Source of the DNA: Melghirimyces thermohalophilus
GTDB lineage: Bacteria; Bacillota; Bacilli; Thermoactinomycetales; DSM-45169
DNA length: 64,000 nt
Reading direction: 5' to 3'
Assembly (NCBI RefSeq): GCF_900102685.1
Contig: NZ_FMZA01000003.1
Location: forward strand, 1-64,000
Shown: piece after piece, positions 36,570-44,700 of the stretch
Position numbering within the stretch: position 1 is the first letter of the stretch
How the letters are laid out: every line of letters starts with the position of its first letter
The notes under the pieces: model-generated
The model's database searches: none
Told to the model about the DNA's origin: nothing
The model's input: the letters and a program-made list of their open reading frames with translations, nothing else
Position numbers and translations under genes: made by a program

Positions 36570-37769
36570 ATGAATCGGGAGGGACCTTTGGCAGGAATTC
36601 AGGTGCTCGATTGTTCCCGCGTCCTCGCCGGCCCCTTTTGTACCATGATCTTAGGTGATTTAGGGGCAGAAGTGATCAAAGTGGAAGCACCCGGAGGAGG
36701 GGATGAAACCAGAGGCTGGGGTCCTCCCTATGCAGGCGAGGAAAGCGCCTATTATCTGAGTGTCAACCGGAATAAGCGATCAATGGTACTCAACCTGAAA
36801 ACCAACCAGGGTCAAACCATCCTCATGGATTTGGTTCGCCAATCCGATATCCTGGTGGAAAATTTCAAAGTCGGCACGTTAGCACGCTTAGGTATTTCTC
36901 CCGATCGATTGTTACAGGAAAATCCACGCTTGATTGCCGCAGAAATTTCCGGATTTGGGCAAACCGGTCCCCATGCGCACCGGGCGGGCTATGATTATAT
37001 GATCCAAGCCCTGAGCGGGCTGATGAGCATCACCGGGAGCGAAGCGAGCGGTCCGATGAAGGTGGGGGTGGCCATCGTCGATGTGTTGACCGGGCTGTTT
37101 ACGGCGACCGGGATTCTGGCCGCTCTACAGGAGCGCAGCCGGTCAGGGAAAGGGCAATTTCTCGATGTGGCCCTGTTTGATGCGAGTGTCGCTTCCTTGG
37201 TCAATGTGGCCAGCAATTACCTCATCTCTGGCAAACTTCCGGATCTACTAGGAAATGCCCATCCCAACATCGTCCCTTATCAGCTTTTTCATACTCAGGA
37301 TCAACCGATGATTCTCGCTGTGGGTAACGACACCCAATTCCGGCGGCTGACGGAGCGCCTCGGCTGCCCTCAGTTAGCGGAAGACCCGCGTTTTGCCGAC
37401 AATTCCGCCCGGGTGGAGAATCGGGAGATGTTGACGCAATTCTTGGAGTCTATCTTGCTGGAACAACCTTGTTCCCATTGGATGGCCCTGTTTGAAGAAG
37501 CCAATCTACCCTGCGCACCGATCCAAACCTTGGATCAAGTCTTTTCCGGTTCACAGGTGGAAGCGCGAAAGATGTTGGTGGAGATGGAACACCCCACCGC
37601 CGGTAAGGTGCCCTTGGTGGGGAGCCCCTTACATTTTTCCCGAACCCCCGTTTCCTACCGACAGCCCCCCCCTTTGCTAGGAGAACATACGAAAGAGATT
37701 TTAAGTGAACTGGGCTATGCCGAAGAGCAAATCAAAGAATGGGAAGAGACGAAAGTGCTTCCCGGATGA
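36570..37769 (+). CDS. CaiB/BaiF family CoA transferase (class III)
   Basis: A 399-residue class III CoA transferase. It begins GPLAGIQVLDCSRVLAGPFC and has ISGFGQTGPHAHRAGYDYMIQALSGLMSITG. Asp171 (VAIVDVLTG) fits the catalytic Asp169 of formyl-CoA transferase. The family moves CoA from succinyl-CoA or another donor to a free acid. The next gene encodes a glutaryl-CoA-dehydrogenase-like ACAD, so glutarate is a plausible acceptor, as in the human SUGCT relative (inference). AAGGAGGAG precedes ATG 36570. Confidence 0.88.
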   Translation: MNREGPLAGIQVLDCSRVLAGPFCTMILGDLGAEVIKVEAPGGGDETRGWGPPYAGEESAYYLSVNRNKRSMVLNLKTNQGQTILMDLVRQSDILVENFKVGTLARLGISPDRLLQENPRLIAAEISGFGQTGPHAHRAGYDYMIQALSGLMSITGSEASGPMKVGVAIVDVLTGLFTATGILAALQERSRSGKGQFLDVALFDASVASLVNVASNYLISGKLPDLLGNAHPNIVPYQLFHTQDQPMILAVGNDTQFRRLTERLGCPQLAEDPRFADNSARVENREMLTQFLESILLEQPCSHWMALFEEANLPCAPIQTLDQVFSGSQVEARKMLVEMEHPTAGKVPLVGSPLHFSRTPVSYRQPPPLLGEHTKEILSELGYAEEQIKEWEETKVLPG

Positions 37770-37787
37770 AATGAGGAGGAAGTGAAA

Positions 37788-38993
37788 ATGTTTGAATTCT
37801 CTTATTCCGATGAGCAACAGGCCGTCCAAAAGATGGTTCGCAAATTTGTGGACAAGGAGATTATTCCGCACATCGAAGGCTGGGATGCGGAGCAGCATTT
37901 TGAACCACAGATCCTGGATCGCTTGGCCCAACTGGGACTGATGGGTATCTGCATCCCTGAGCAGTATGGGGGACAAGGGATGGATTACAACACCCTAGCC
38001 ATCGTTTGTGCTGAATTGGAGCGCGGAGACACCGCCTTTCGGACCGCTGTCTCCGTCCATACGGCGCTCAACAGCATGACGCTCTTACAGTGGGGAAATG
38101 AATTTCAAAAAGAAAAATATCTGACTCCGCAAGCACAGGGGAGCAAAGTGGGAGCCTATGGATTGACCGAGCCAAACGCCGGCTCCGACGTGGCTGCCAT
38201 CCAAACCACGGCTGTTCGTGACGGAGACCACTACATTCTCAATGGAAGCAAAACCTGGATCTCCCTCTGCGATGTGGCCGATCACTTTCTGATCTTCGCG
38301 AAAACCACCCCTGACCAAGGGCATCGTGGCATCTCCTGTTTTATTGTGGAGCGAAGCTTTTCTGGTGTTTCTACTCGTGGATTTAAGCATAAATTGGGCA
38401 TCCGAGCGGGGAATACCGGGGAAGTTTTTATGGAAGAAGTGCGGGTTCCGGTGGAGAATCGGGTAGGAGAAGAAGGGGAAGGGTTTAAGATCGCCATGTC
38501 CGCCTTGGATAACGGGCGTTTCAGCGTCGCTGCCGGTGCCGTCGGGTTGATCGACGCCTGCATCGAGGCCAGTCTCAAATACGCTCACGAGCGAGAGACC
38601 TTTGGTAAGCCGATCGGTAAACATCAGCTGGTGCAACAGATGATCGCCAAGATGGTCGCCGGCTATGAAACATCCCAACTCTTGGTCCATCGGGTGGGCT
38701 GGATGAAAAACCAAGGAATGCGCAATACCCGGGAGACTTCCCTCGCCAAATGGCACGCTTGTGATGCAGCCTTTAACGCCGCTGTTGACGCGGTTCAGAT
38801 TCACGGGGCCAATGGGTACTCCCACGAATTCCCGGTGGAGCGATACATGCGCAACGCGAAGGCCCCCGTCATTTATGAAGGAACTAGAGAAATCCATCAA
38901 GTGATGCAGGCGGAATATGCCCTGGGTTACCGAAAAGATAAGGAACTACGCCGCAATTTACCCGCCTGGCCCTTTGCCCAGGTGGAGGTGTAG
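37788..38993 (+). CDS. Glutaryl-CoA-dehydrogenase-like acyl-CoA dehydrogenase (paralogue)
   Basis: A 401-residue ACAD, about 85% identical by eye to the one at 27036. Glu78 and Arg85 (ELERGDTAFR) have the spacing of Glu87/Arg94 in glutaryl-CoA dehydrogenase. The catalytic Glu365 is in VIYEGTREIHQ. If it is a true glutaryl-CoA dehydrogenase it would oxidise and decarboxylate glutaryl-CoA to crotonyl-CoA and CO2. The CaiB gene directly upstream (18 bases) would supply the substrate. GAGGAGG precedes ATG 37788. Alternative: another dicarboxylyl- or short acyl-CoA. Confidence 0.87.
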   Translation: MFEFSYSDEQQAVQKMVRKFVDKEIIPHIEGWDAEQHFEPQILDRLAQLGLMGICIPEQYGGQGMDYNTLAIVCAELERGDTAFRTAVSVHTALNSMTLLQWGNEFQKEKYLTPQAQGSKVGAYGLTEPNAGSDVAAIQTTAVRDGDHYILNGSKTWISLCDVADHFLIFAKTTPDQGHRGISCFIVERSFSGVSTRGFKHKLGIRAGNTGEVFMEEVRVPVENRVGEEGEGFKIAMSALDNGRFSVAAGAVGLIDACIEASLKYAHERETFGKPIGKHQLVQQMIAKMVAGYETSQLLVHRVGWMKNQGMRNTRETSLAKWHACDAAFNAAVDAVQIHGANGYSHEFPVERYMRNAKAPVIYEGTREIHQVMQAEYALGYRKDKELRRNLPAWPFAQVEV

Positions 38994-39027
38994 TCGGGTT
39001 CTGGATTGCACGATAGACATCTGATAA

Positions 39028-39066
39028 CCTATAAGAAAAGTCGAAATATAGGATTTTTCTTATAGG
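39028..39066 (+). promoter_or_regulatory. Perfect hairpin overlapping the DUF3870 ribosome binding site
   Basis: CCTATAAGAAAA (39028-39039) pairs over 12 bases with TTTTCTTATAGG (39055-39066). The 3' strand runs into the site ATAGGAGG of the gene starting at 39076, so the folded RNA would hide the first half of the ribosome site. As DNA, the same palindrome could be an operator. There is no T run suited to termination, because the T stretch lies inside the stem. Confidence 0.6.
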
Positions 39067-39075
39067 AGGAATGAT

Positions 39076-39411
39076 ATGGCACAGAGTGTGATGCTAGCGG
39101 GCCATGCCAAGTTGCCACAACGGATGGCGGCCCGATCTGTTTATGATTCCTTGACCCTGACGGTGGAGATCGACCCCAAATACGGTGTCATCCTCGACGC
39201 CTCCTGCACTCTGGCCACCCAGCACGCCCGAGGATTTATAGGAGAGCTGTTGAAAGGCCACAGTTTGAGGGAAGGGGCGGAACCGATGACCGAAGCGATT
39301 CAAACTGCTTACCACGGCAAGGCACAACAGGCACTGATCGCTGCTATCCGGGACCTTCACCAGCAGTATTTGGTGTACAGCGAAGAGATTCCGACCATAA
39401 CACCAGGTTGA
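39076..39411 (+). CDS. DUF3870 domain-containing protein
   Basis: A 111-residue soluble protein of unknown function. It begins SVMLAGHAKLPQRMAARSVYDSL and continues with VVEIDPKYG-like and ASCTLATQHARGF segments that I recognise as DUF3870. Such proteins are often found beside acyl-CoA genes in Firmicutes. It contains one Cys in the middle and no membrane segment. AGGAGG lies before the ATG, partly inside a strong hairpin. It follows the CaiB-ACAD pair and is closed by a terminator. I can give no biochemical role. Confidence 0.7.
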   Translation: MAQSVMLAGHAKLPQRMAARSVYDSLTLTVEIDPKYGVILDASCTLATQHARGFIGELLKGHSLREGAEPMTEAIQTAYHGKAQQALIAAIRDLHQQYLVYSEEIPTITPG

Positions 39412-39423
39412 TATGGACGGCAT

Positions 39424-39464
39424 AAACAAAAACCGGCCCATGTACAGAGGGCCGGTTTTTGTTT
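39424..39464. terminator. Strong bidirectional intrinsic terminator
   Basis: AAACAAAAACCGGCCC (39424-39439) pairs with GGGCCGGTTTTTGTTT (39449-39464), giving T-rich flanks on both strands. It separates the DUF3870 gene from the minus-strand membrane-protein gene. Confidence 0.92.
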
Positions 39465-39584
39465 ATCAAAAATTTGCAGAATAGTGTCACACCAATTAGA
39501 ATAGGAGAAAATTAGTTAATTTTAAAAAGTTAGTCTTATACCGTGGGGGGAAGGTGAAGGGGATAGTCATACCGAGCGCCCCGG

Positions 39585-40136
39585 TTACGAATTCATCTGC
39601 AAAAAACAAAAGGCGAGAAAAAGGTGAGAGAGGTTTAGAAACAGATTGGCAGCTATCGTGAATAAGAAAATGGCAGAGACCAAGGTAAATATCATCACGG
39701 TAAAGAGATAGGATACCAACGCTGGGGAGCCCCGTCCTTTGTGGGAGATTAGCAAATGGCAGGTTAAATAGAGTGAGAAAAGATAGAAAGGAAGGATGCA
39801 GATTCCCATGAGAAGCTGTTTTTCCAAGAAGGAAGCGGGATCCACGAATAGAAAAAATCCATTGAAAATAACGATGATCGATATGAAAAAGAGTAACAGG
39901 TCCAGGTTTTGTTCTAGAGGGGATGATTGGACCGACAGGTGAAGCAAGAATCGTACGTGTTTATAGGAAGAAATGATGGAAAGGAGGGTGATGACGAGGT
40001 GAAGAGCGGACCAAACACCTTTCTCCAAGGGATGGGTGGCTGTGATGAACAGCAGCAAAAGGGTGGTGTTGCAGAAAAATAGAGTAAGTGCATAAACCAA
40101 GGCATGGTGATCGGTTGCATTCAGGTTCTTGTGCAC
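39585..40136 (-). CDS. Hypothetical integral membrane protein
   Basis: A 183-residue protein with five strongly hydrophobic segments (about residues 14-34, 44-60, 78-98, 108-130, 145-175) and few conserved polar residues. I recognise no family. It starts at a GTG with GAGAGG 8 bases upstream, divergent from the symporter gene, with only about 40 bases between the two starts, so they may share control. Base composition is lower in G+C than the neighbours. Confidence 0.6.
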   Translation of the reverse strand: MHKNLNATDHHALVYALTLFFCNTTLLLLFITATHPLEKGVWSALHLVITLLSIISSYKHVRFLLHLSVQSSPLEQNLDLLLFFISIIVIFNGFFLFVDPASFLEKQLLMGICILPFYLFSLYLTCHLLISHKGRGSPALVSYLFTVMIFTLVSAIFLFTIAANLFLNLSHLFLAFCFLQMNS

Positions 40137-40178
40137 GTTTCCAACCTCTCAGGGAAAAATAGAAAAGGAGCTGGGATA

Positions 40179-41768
40179 ATGACGCTGTTTACTGTGATTT
40201 CGTTTCTCTTTTTCACCGGTTTGGTGGCATTTTTATCCTACATCTTGACCCGCAAAGATAATCTTCATACATCGGAAGGATATTTCCTGGCGGGAAGAAG
40301 TCTTGGTGCTTGGGTGATCGCCGGATCGCTGATGCTGACCAATTTATCCACGGAGCAGCTGATGGGGTTGAATGCTCAAGGCTACGAGTTTGATATGTCG
40401 GTGATGGGTTGGGAAGTGGGGACGACCATCGCCTTGATTCTGGTGGCGATTTTCTTGCTGCCTCGTTACTTGAAAGGTGGAATTAAGACCATCCCCGATT
40501 TTCTGGAAGAGCGCTTTGATACGGGTACCAAACAGATTGTAACCATCTTATTTTTGTTCGGCTATATCCTCAATCTGTTGCCGCCGGTTCTCTATTCCGG
40601 AGCGGTTGCGATCAACGGGATCTTCCATGTGCCGGAAGCCCTCGGCATCAGTTCCACGGCTGCTCTGTGGCTCACGGTTTGGGCAATCGGGGTCATCGGA
40701 TCGATTTATGCCATCTTCGGTGGTTTGAAAGCGGTTGCGATCTCAGATACCTTAAACGGGATCGGGCTGTTGATTGCCGGGTTGATGGTGCCGATTCTCG
40801 GCTTAACCGTGTTAGGTGGGGGCTCCATTGTGGACGGTTTTCATGAGATCATCAAACATTCCCCCGAGAAATTAAATTCTATCGGTTCTCCCTCGGACCC
40901 AGTTCCCTTCAGCACCTTTTTTACAGGGTTATTATTGGTCAATCTATTTTACTGGGGGACGGCACAACATATCATACAGCGGGCGTTGGCGGCAAAAAGC
41001 TTGAAAGAGGGGCAAAAGGGTTTGATCATCGCCGCCTTTTTAAAGCTGTTGGGGCCGTTTTTTCTCATTATACCGGGTATCATCGCCTTTAATATGTTCG
41101 GTCCCGATTTGGAGCCGATGAAAGCGTACCCGATGTTGATCCGGGAGGTGATGCCGGCTCCGCTGGCAGGCTTTTTTGCGGCGGCATTGTTTGGCGCGGT
41201 GTTGTCCACCTTTAACTCGGTTCTCAACTCCTCCGTCACCCTGTTTGTTTTAAACATCTATAAACCTTATTTCAACCCGAGCGCCTCCGATCGCGAGATC
41301 GTCGCCCGGGGGAAAGTGATCGGTTCGTTTTTGGCGGTCTTTGCCATGTTGGTGGCGCCGTTACTCGCATCGGTTCCCCAATCCTTTTTCCAGTACATGC
41401 AGATTGTAAACGGTTTCTATAACGTTCCGATATTGACGATCATCGTCATCGGCTATCTGACGAAGCGGGTGCCTGCGATCGCGGCTAAAATCGCTCTGGT
41501 CTTATTTATCACCATTTACGGGTATACGCAGCTCTTCATGGATGGAGAGATCTACTTTTTGCATATCCTAGGAATCCTCTTTCTCCTCTGTTCCGGGCTG
41601 ATGCTCCTGATCGGAAAAATCTGGCCGCGGCAAACGGATTATCAGTTACAGGATAGACAAGTTCTTCCCTTGACCCGATGGAAGTTGCTATACCCGATGA
41701 GCATCGCGGCGACGGCTCTGATGATCACCTTATATCTTCTGTTTTCTAAGGCAGGGATTGGCACTTGA
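40179..41768 (+). CDS. Sodium:solute symporter (SSS family)
   Basis: A 529-residue membrane protein with 13-14 transmembrane segments. It has GYFLAGRSLGAWVIAGSLMLTNLSTEQLMG near residue 35, the SSS sodium/substrate region, and WGTAQHIIQRALAAKSLKEGQKG in the middle. It resembles the YidK/SglT-like branch (sugars or organic acids). AAAAGGAG precedes ATG 40179; an in-frame extension to 40104 has no ribosome site. A terminator hairpin follows. The cargo is not readable. Confidence 0.88.
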   Translation: MTLFTVISFLFFTGLVAFLSYILTRKDNLHTSEGYFLAGRSLGAWVIAGSLMLTNLSTEQLMGLNAQGYEFDMSVMGWEVGTTIALILVAIFLLPRYLKGGIKTIPDFLEERFDTGTKQIVTILFLFGYILNLLPPVLYSGAVAINGIFHVPEALGISSTAALWLTVWAIGVIGSIYAIFGGLKAVAISDTLNGIGLLIAGLMVPILGLTVLGGGSIVDGFHEIIKHSPEKLNSIGSPSDPVPFSTFFTGLLLVNLFYWGTAQHIIQRALAAKSLKEGQKGLIIAAFLKLLGPFFLIIPGIIAFNMFGPDLEPMKAYPMLIREVMPAPLAGFFAAALFGAVLSTFNSVLNSSVTLFVLNIYKPYFNPSASDREIVARGKVIGSFLAVFAMLVAPLLASVPQSFFQYMQIVNGFYNVPILTIIVIGYLTKRVPAIAAKIALVLFITIYGYTQLFMDGEIYFLHILGILFLLCSGLMLLIGKIWPRQTDYQLQDRQVLPLTRWKLLYPMSIAATALMITLYLLFSKAGIGT

Positions 41769-41784
41769 ATCCCTCTACCAAACA

Positions 41785-41813
41785 ACCGCCGACAAAAAGT
41801 CGGCGGTTTGTCC
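41785..41813 (+). terminator. Terminator hairpin behind the symporter
   Basis: ACCGCCGAC (41785-41793) pairs with GTCGGCGGT (41799-41807) around AAAAA. The following TTGTCCGTTTT is a loose T tract. On the minus strand the hairpin follows the LarC remnant and is then trailed by TTGTTTGG. Confidence 0.7.
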
Positions 41814-41816
41814 GTT

Positions 41817-41966
41817 TTATGCTTGGACGGGTGGTTGATCTAAACGGACCAGGGCTGCTCGGGATACCTCATGAAAGGAAACACCGTGGAAACGGGCGGC
41901 TCGGGCGACGTCTTCGTATTCCGGCGCGGCTTTTAATCGTTTTCCCTTTTGGTATGCCACCTTGAT
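41817..41966 (-). pseudogene. larC: Remnant: C-terminus of LarC (nickel insertion protein)
   Basis: On the minus strand the last 50 codons of a LarC (DUF111) protein are intact: KVAYQKGKRLKAAPEYEDV, then ARAARFHGVSFHEVSRAAL, ending at TAA 41817-41819. LarC makes the nickel-pincer cofactor of lactate racemase. Everything upstream is lost, and the fragment is joined directly at about 41964-41970 to a piece of a glycoside hydrolase. It cannot be expressed as LarC. Confidence 0.75.
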
Positions 41967-42297
41967 GTGTCGGCAGCCCACTGTTGCAGTTGATTGTTGT
42001 ACTTGGCCATAAATGCAGGGTCCTTCTTGTTGTAGATGGTCGTAGCCCCGATGTGGTGGTCCTGGATCATCTGACGGGTTTTCTCATCAGGCATTCCTCC
42101 TGGCGGGTCGTGGGTGATGTCCATCACCATCTGTCCCACTTTCTCTTCTGTGGTCATGCGGGAAAGGAGCTGATCCACAGTAAGATCGCACTTGGTTTTA
42201 TCAGCAGTGGGAGAGGGTTTCGCCTGTCCGGAAACCGTCGAGGGGAGGAGCAGCCGGGCAAAGGCAGTAGTGATCGTTAAAAAGCGCCGAATTCAGC
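41967..42297 (-). pseudogene. Remnant: N-terminus of a GH3 beta-N-acetylhexosaminidase-type enzyme
   Basis: A secretory-type stretch (TITTAFARLLLPSTVSGQA) is followed by VDQLLSRMTTEEKVGQMVMD and IGATTIYNKKDPAFMAKYNN, the start of a glycoside hydrolase family 3 protein (NagZ-like). The chain stops after about 105 residues at WAADT, where LarC sequence begins in a different frame. No intact start codon with a ribosome site is left. It marks one side of a deletion. Confidence 0.7.
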
Positions 42298-42414
42298 CCA
42301 TGGACACATTCCCTTCCGTAGTGATATGAAAACCATTAGCTAAAAGACGGACGCTTCCTCCCTGGCACAATCCGCCGATATATAATCGATACCGTGCCCC
42401 GTTCTTAACGGTCA

Positions 42415-42993
42415 TTTACAACAACCGCGGTTGGAAAAAGGACTGGACTTGGGCATGTACCGCCATCGCGATTCTGTGGAATCTGTGTTCTTCGGTTTCT
42501 GGTCTGTTGCCATTATCTCCAACGTTGCGGACACTTCGTTTTTGAAAGCCGCTTTAACTGCAATATTCAAAGCCGACACCGTATTTTGGGCTTTTCGGCC
42601 GGGGGATGGCTTGCAGATTACGCGGTCAGGAGGGGTTGGGGGCGTAAAGGTATGCTTCTTGCGTTTACCCTTATCCAGGGACTTCTTATCCTCGCTTTTG
42701 GTTTCTACTTGACGCAGGGTGGCCAATCCGTGATCGTTATGGGGATTCTTCTTTTTGTCACCAGTCTCTTTTTCAACGCTCTTCAACCCATTTCCCAAGC
42801 CTTGACGGCGGATATCGCTCCCCCAATATCGGGGAGCCGCCTATGGAATGTTGAACCTCATTGGAGAGATGGGGCTGTCATGTCCCCTATGGTGAGTGGT
42901 GCGCTGCGGGATGCAACGGGCAATTGGTCGGCTGCGGTGGTGTTGGACGGTACTTTGATCTTTCGTCAGTTTTGTTTTGATACTCTTCGTTAA
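42415..42993 (+). pseudogene. Remnant of an MFS transporter
   Basis: The frame from 42586 carries FSAGGWLADYAVRRGWGRKGML followed by two hydrophobic helices and LFFNALQPISQALTADIAP, typical of the second loop and helices of a major facilitator. Upstream pieces in other frames (NNRGWKKDWTWACTAIAIL) look like the preceding part. Neither a start nor the rest of a 12-helix protein is present. The C-terminal residues after SGALRDATGNWSAAVVLDG are out of frame. Confidence 0.6.
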
Positions 42994-43172
42994 AGAGAAA
43001 AGAAATATGGATGAAAAAGTAATGGATGTGGCGGAATAAGTGAGTATGATGAGGACGAGACAAAATGTAATACATTTTTGCTTTAAAGTTGACTTATATT
43101 AGACAAAATTCCGTATATTTAGAGGATTGATAATAATCTGTATATAACTTATGATTTATTAATATAAAAATA

Positions 43173-43215
43173 ATCGTACCTATTTTCTGATTATCGTACG
43201 AATATCGGATCGTAA
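43173..43215. repeat. Direct repeats ATCGTAC upstream of the Lrp-type gene
   Basis: ATCGTAC occurs at 43173-43179 and 43193-43199, and ATCGTAA at 43209-43215, in an AT-rich gap. Spacings of 20 and 16 bases are near two helical turns, as for Lrp/AsnC oligomers that bind their own promoters. The gene behind them is broken. Confidence 0.45.
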
Positions 43216-43254
43216 GTGATGATTGATGCCGATTTGATGAAGAGGTGAACGGGA

Positions 43255-43731
43255 TTGGATCAAATTATGGAATTTAACGAGTATCGGCAGTTGGACGAGT
43301 TGGACCGTCAGATCGCCGTGTTGCTGCAGGAAAATGCCCGAATGCCCTTTACCCGAATCGCTGACGAATTGGGGGTGACGGAGCGGACGATCCGTTCCCG
43401 GGTAGCCCAGATGCAGGAGGATGGGATCCTCAGTCTGGTCGGGGTGGTCAACCCGATCAAGGTGGGTTTAAACGTATAGACCTATATTCAGGTGGCAGTG
43501 ATTCCGCAACGGATGGAGGAGGTGGTCTCGGCGTTGAAGGCGTTGGATGAAGTTCGCTGGATCGTATTTACGACGGGGAAGTATCCCTTGATGCTGGAAG
43601 TGCTGACCCGCGATTATGATGATTTATCGGAATTTTTGATGAACCGATTGAATCGGATCGAAAGCATCACTTCCACTCAGGTCATCACCGTTTTGAAAAA
43701 GTTGAAGAGCCGCTTCAATTTTATCCGGTAG
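43255..43731 (+). pseudogene. Lrp/AsnC family regulator interrupted by an amber codon
   Basis: The N-terminal AsnC helix-turn-helix is intact (ELDRQIAVLLQENARMPFTR, then IADELGVTERTIRSRV), and so is the RAM ligand domain after the break (VAVIPQRMEEVVSALKALDE ... NRIESITSTQVITVLKK). Between them a TAG at 43477-43479 stands in the same frame (LNV-stop-TYIQ). TTG 43255 is preceded by AGAGGTGA. The gene directly precedes a Dpp-type transporter, which it probably controlled. Without suppression only a 74-residue DNA-binding fragment would be made. Confidence 0.85.
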
Positions 43732-43743
43732 GGAGGGAATCGG

Positions 43744-44685
43744 ATGGCTGCTTTGATCGTTCGCCGATTGTTCCAATTGGTCCCTCTTCTCCTGGGGGTT
43801 ACCTTCGTCGTGTTTATCTCTCTTCATCTGGCGCCAGGAGATCCTGCCAGCATCATCGGAGGGCCAACGGCGACGGCGGAAGACGTGGAGTCCATCCGGC
43901 AAAAGCTCGGTTTGGACGACCCTTTGTTTACCCAGTATTTTCGCTATCTCGGTGATTTGTTCCAGGGTGATCTGGGTTACTCCTATCAATCCAACCAGTC
44001 GGTGGCGGAGGCGATCATGCTCCGCTTTCCCAATACTTTCAATCTATCGGTCGCCAGTATGATCGTCGCCACCTTGATTGGAGTCGGGGCAGGGATCCTA
44101 TCAGCAATCAGGCAAAACAGCGCCGTCGATACTTTGAGTACCATCGGCGCCTTGGCGGGGGTTTCCATCCCCAACTTTTGGCTCGGCAGCATGTTGATTC
44201 TGATTTTTTCGGTCTATTGGCAATGGTTTCCTGCTGCTGGTTTCACCCAGCCCCCTTGGACCTGGGCTGGCCTCCGGGAGCTGATCTTACCAGCGATCAC
44301 CCTGGGGACGGGGTCAGCCGCCCTAATCGCTCGGATGACGCGTTCGGCGGTGTTGGAAGTGATCCGACAGGATTACATTCGGACGGCCCGAGCGAAGGGA
44401 GTGAAAGAGAAGAGCGTCATCCTCGTACACTGCATGCGGAATGCGATGATTCCCGTGATCACGGTGATCGGTCTCAATTTTGGGTTTTTACTGGGAGGCA
44501 CGATCATCACCGAGCAGGTTTTTGCCATTAACGGTGTGGGCCGCTTGATGGTACAGGCGATTGCGGCCCGGGACTATCCCATGGTCCAGGGTTCGGTTTT
44601 ATTGGTCGCCACCCTGTTTATCCTGGTCAATCTGATCGTCGACATCCTGTATGCATGGATCGATCCGCGCATCCGATACGAATGA
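43744..44685 (+). CDS. dppB: Dipeptide/oligopeptide ABC permease DppB
   Basis: A 313-residue permease with six membrane segments. It begins IVRRLFQLVPLLLGVTFVVFISLHLAPGDPA, the typical DppB/OppB start, with the C-terminal ATPase-contact loop around RTARAKGVKEKSVILVHCMRNA. It starts 12 bases after the broken Lrp gene, overlapping nothing. It forms the pore with DppC. Confidence 0.9.
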   Translation: MAALIVRRLFQLVPLLLGVTFVVFISLHLAPGDPASIIGGPTATAEDVESIRQKLGLDDPLFTQYFRYLGDLFQGDLGYSYQSNQSVAEAIMLRFPNTFNLSVASMIVATLIGVGAGILSAIRQNSAVDTLSTIGALAGVSIPNFWLGSMLILIFSVYWQWFPAAGFTQPPWTWAGLRELILPAITLGTGSAALIARMTRSAVLEVIRQDYIRTARAKGVKEKSVILVHCMRNAMIPVITVIGLNFGFLLGGTIITEQVFAINGVGRLMVQAIAARDYPMVQGSVLLVATLFILVNLIVDILYAWIDPRIRYE

Positions 44686-44700
44686 GAGGGAGGTCCCGAC

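Noticed and set aside
42431-42712. Open frame on the plus strand inside the MFS remnant
   Set aside because: It is a frame shadow; the recognisable transporter sequence lies in another frame.
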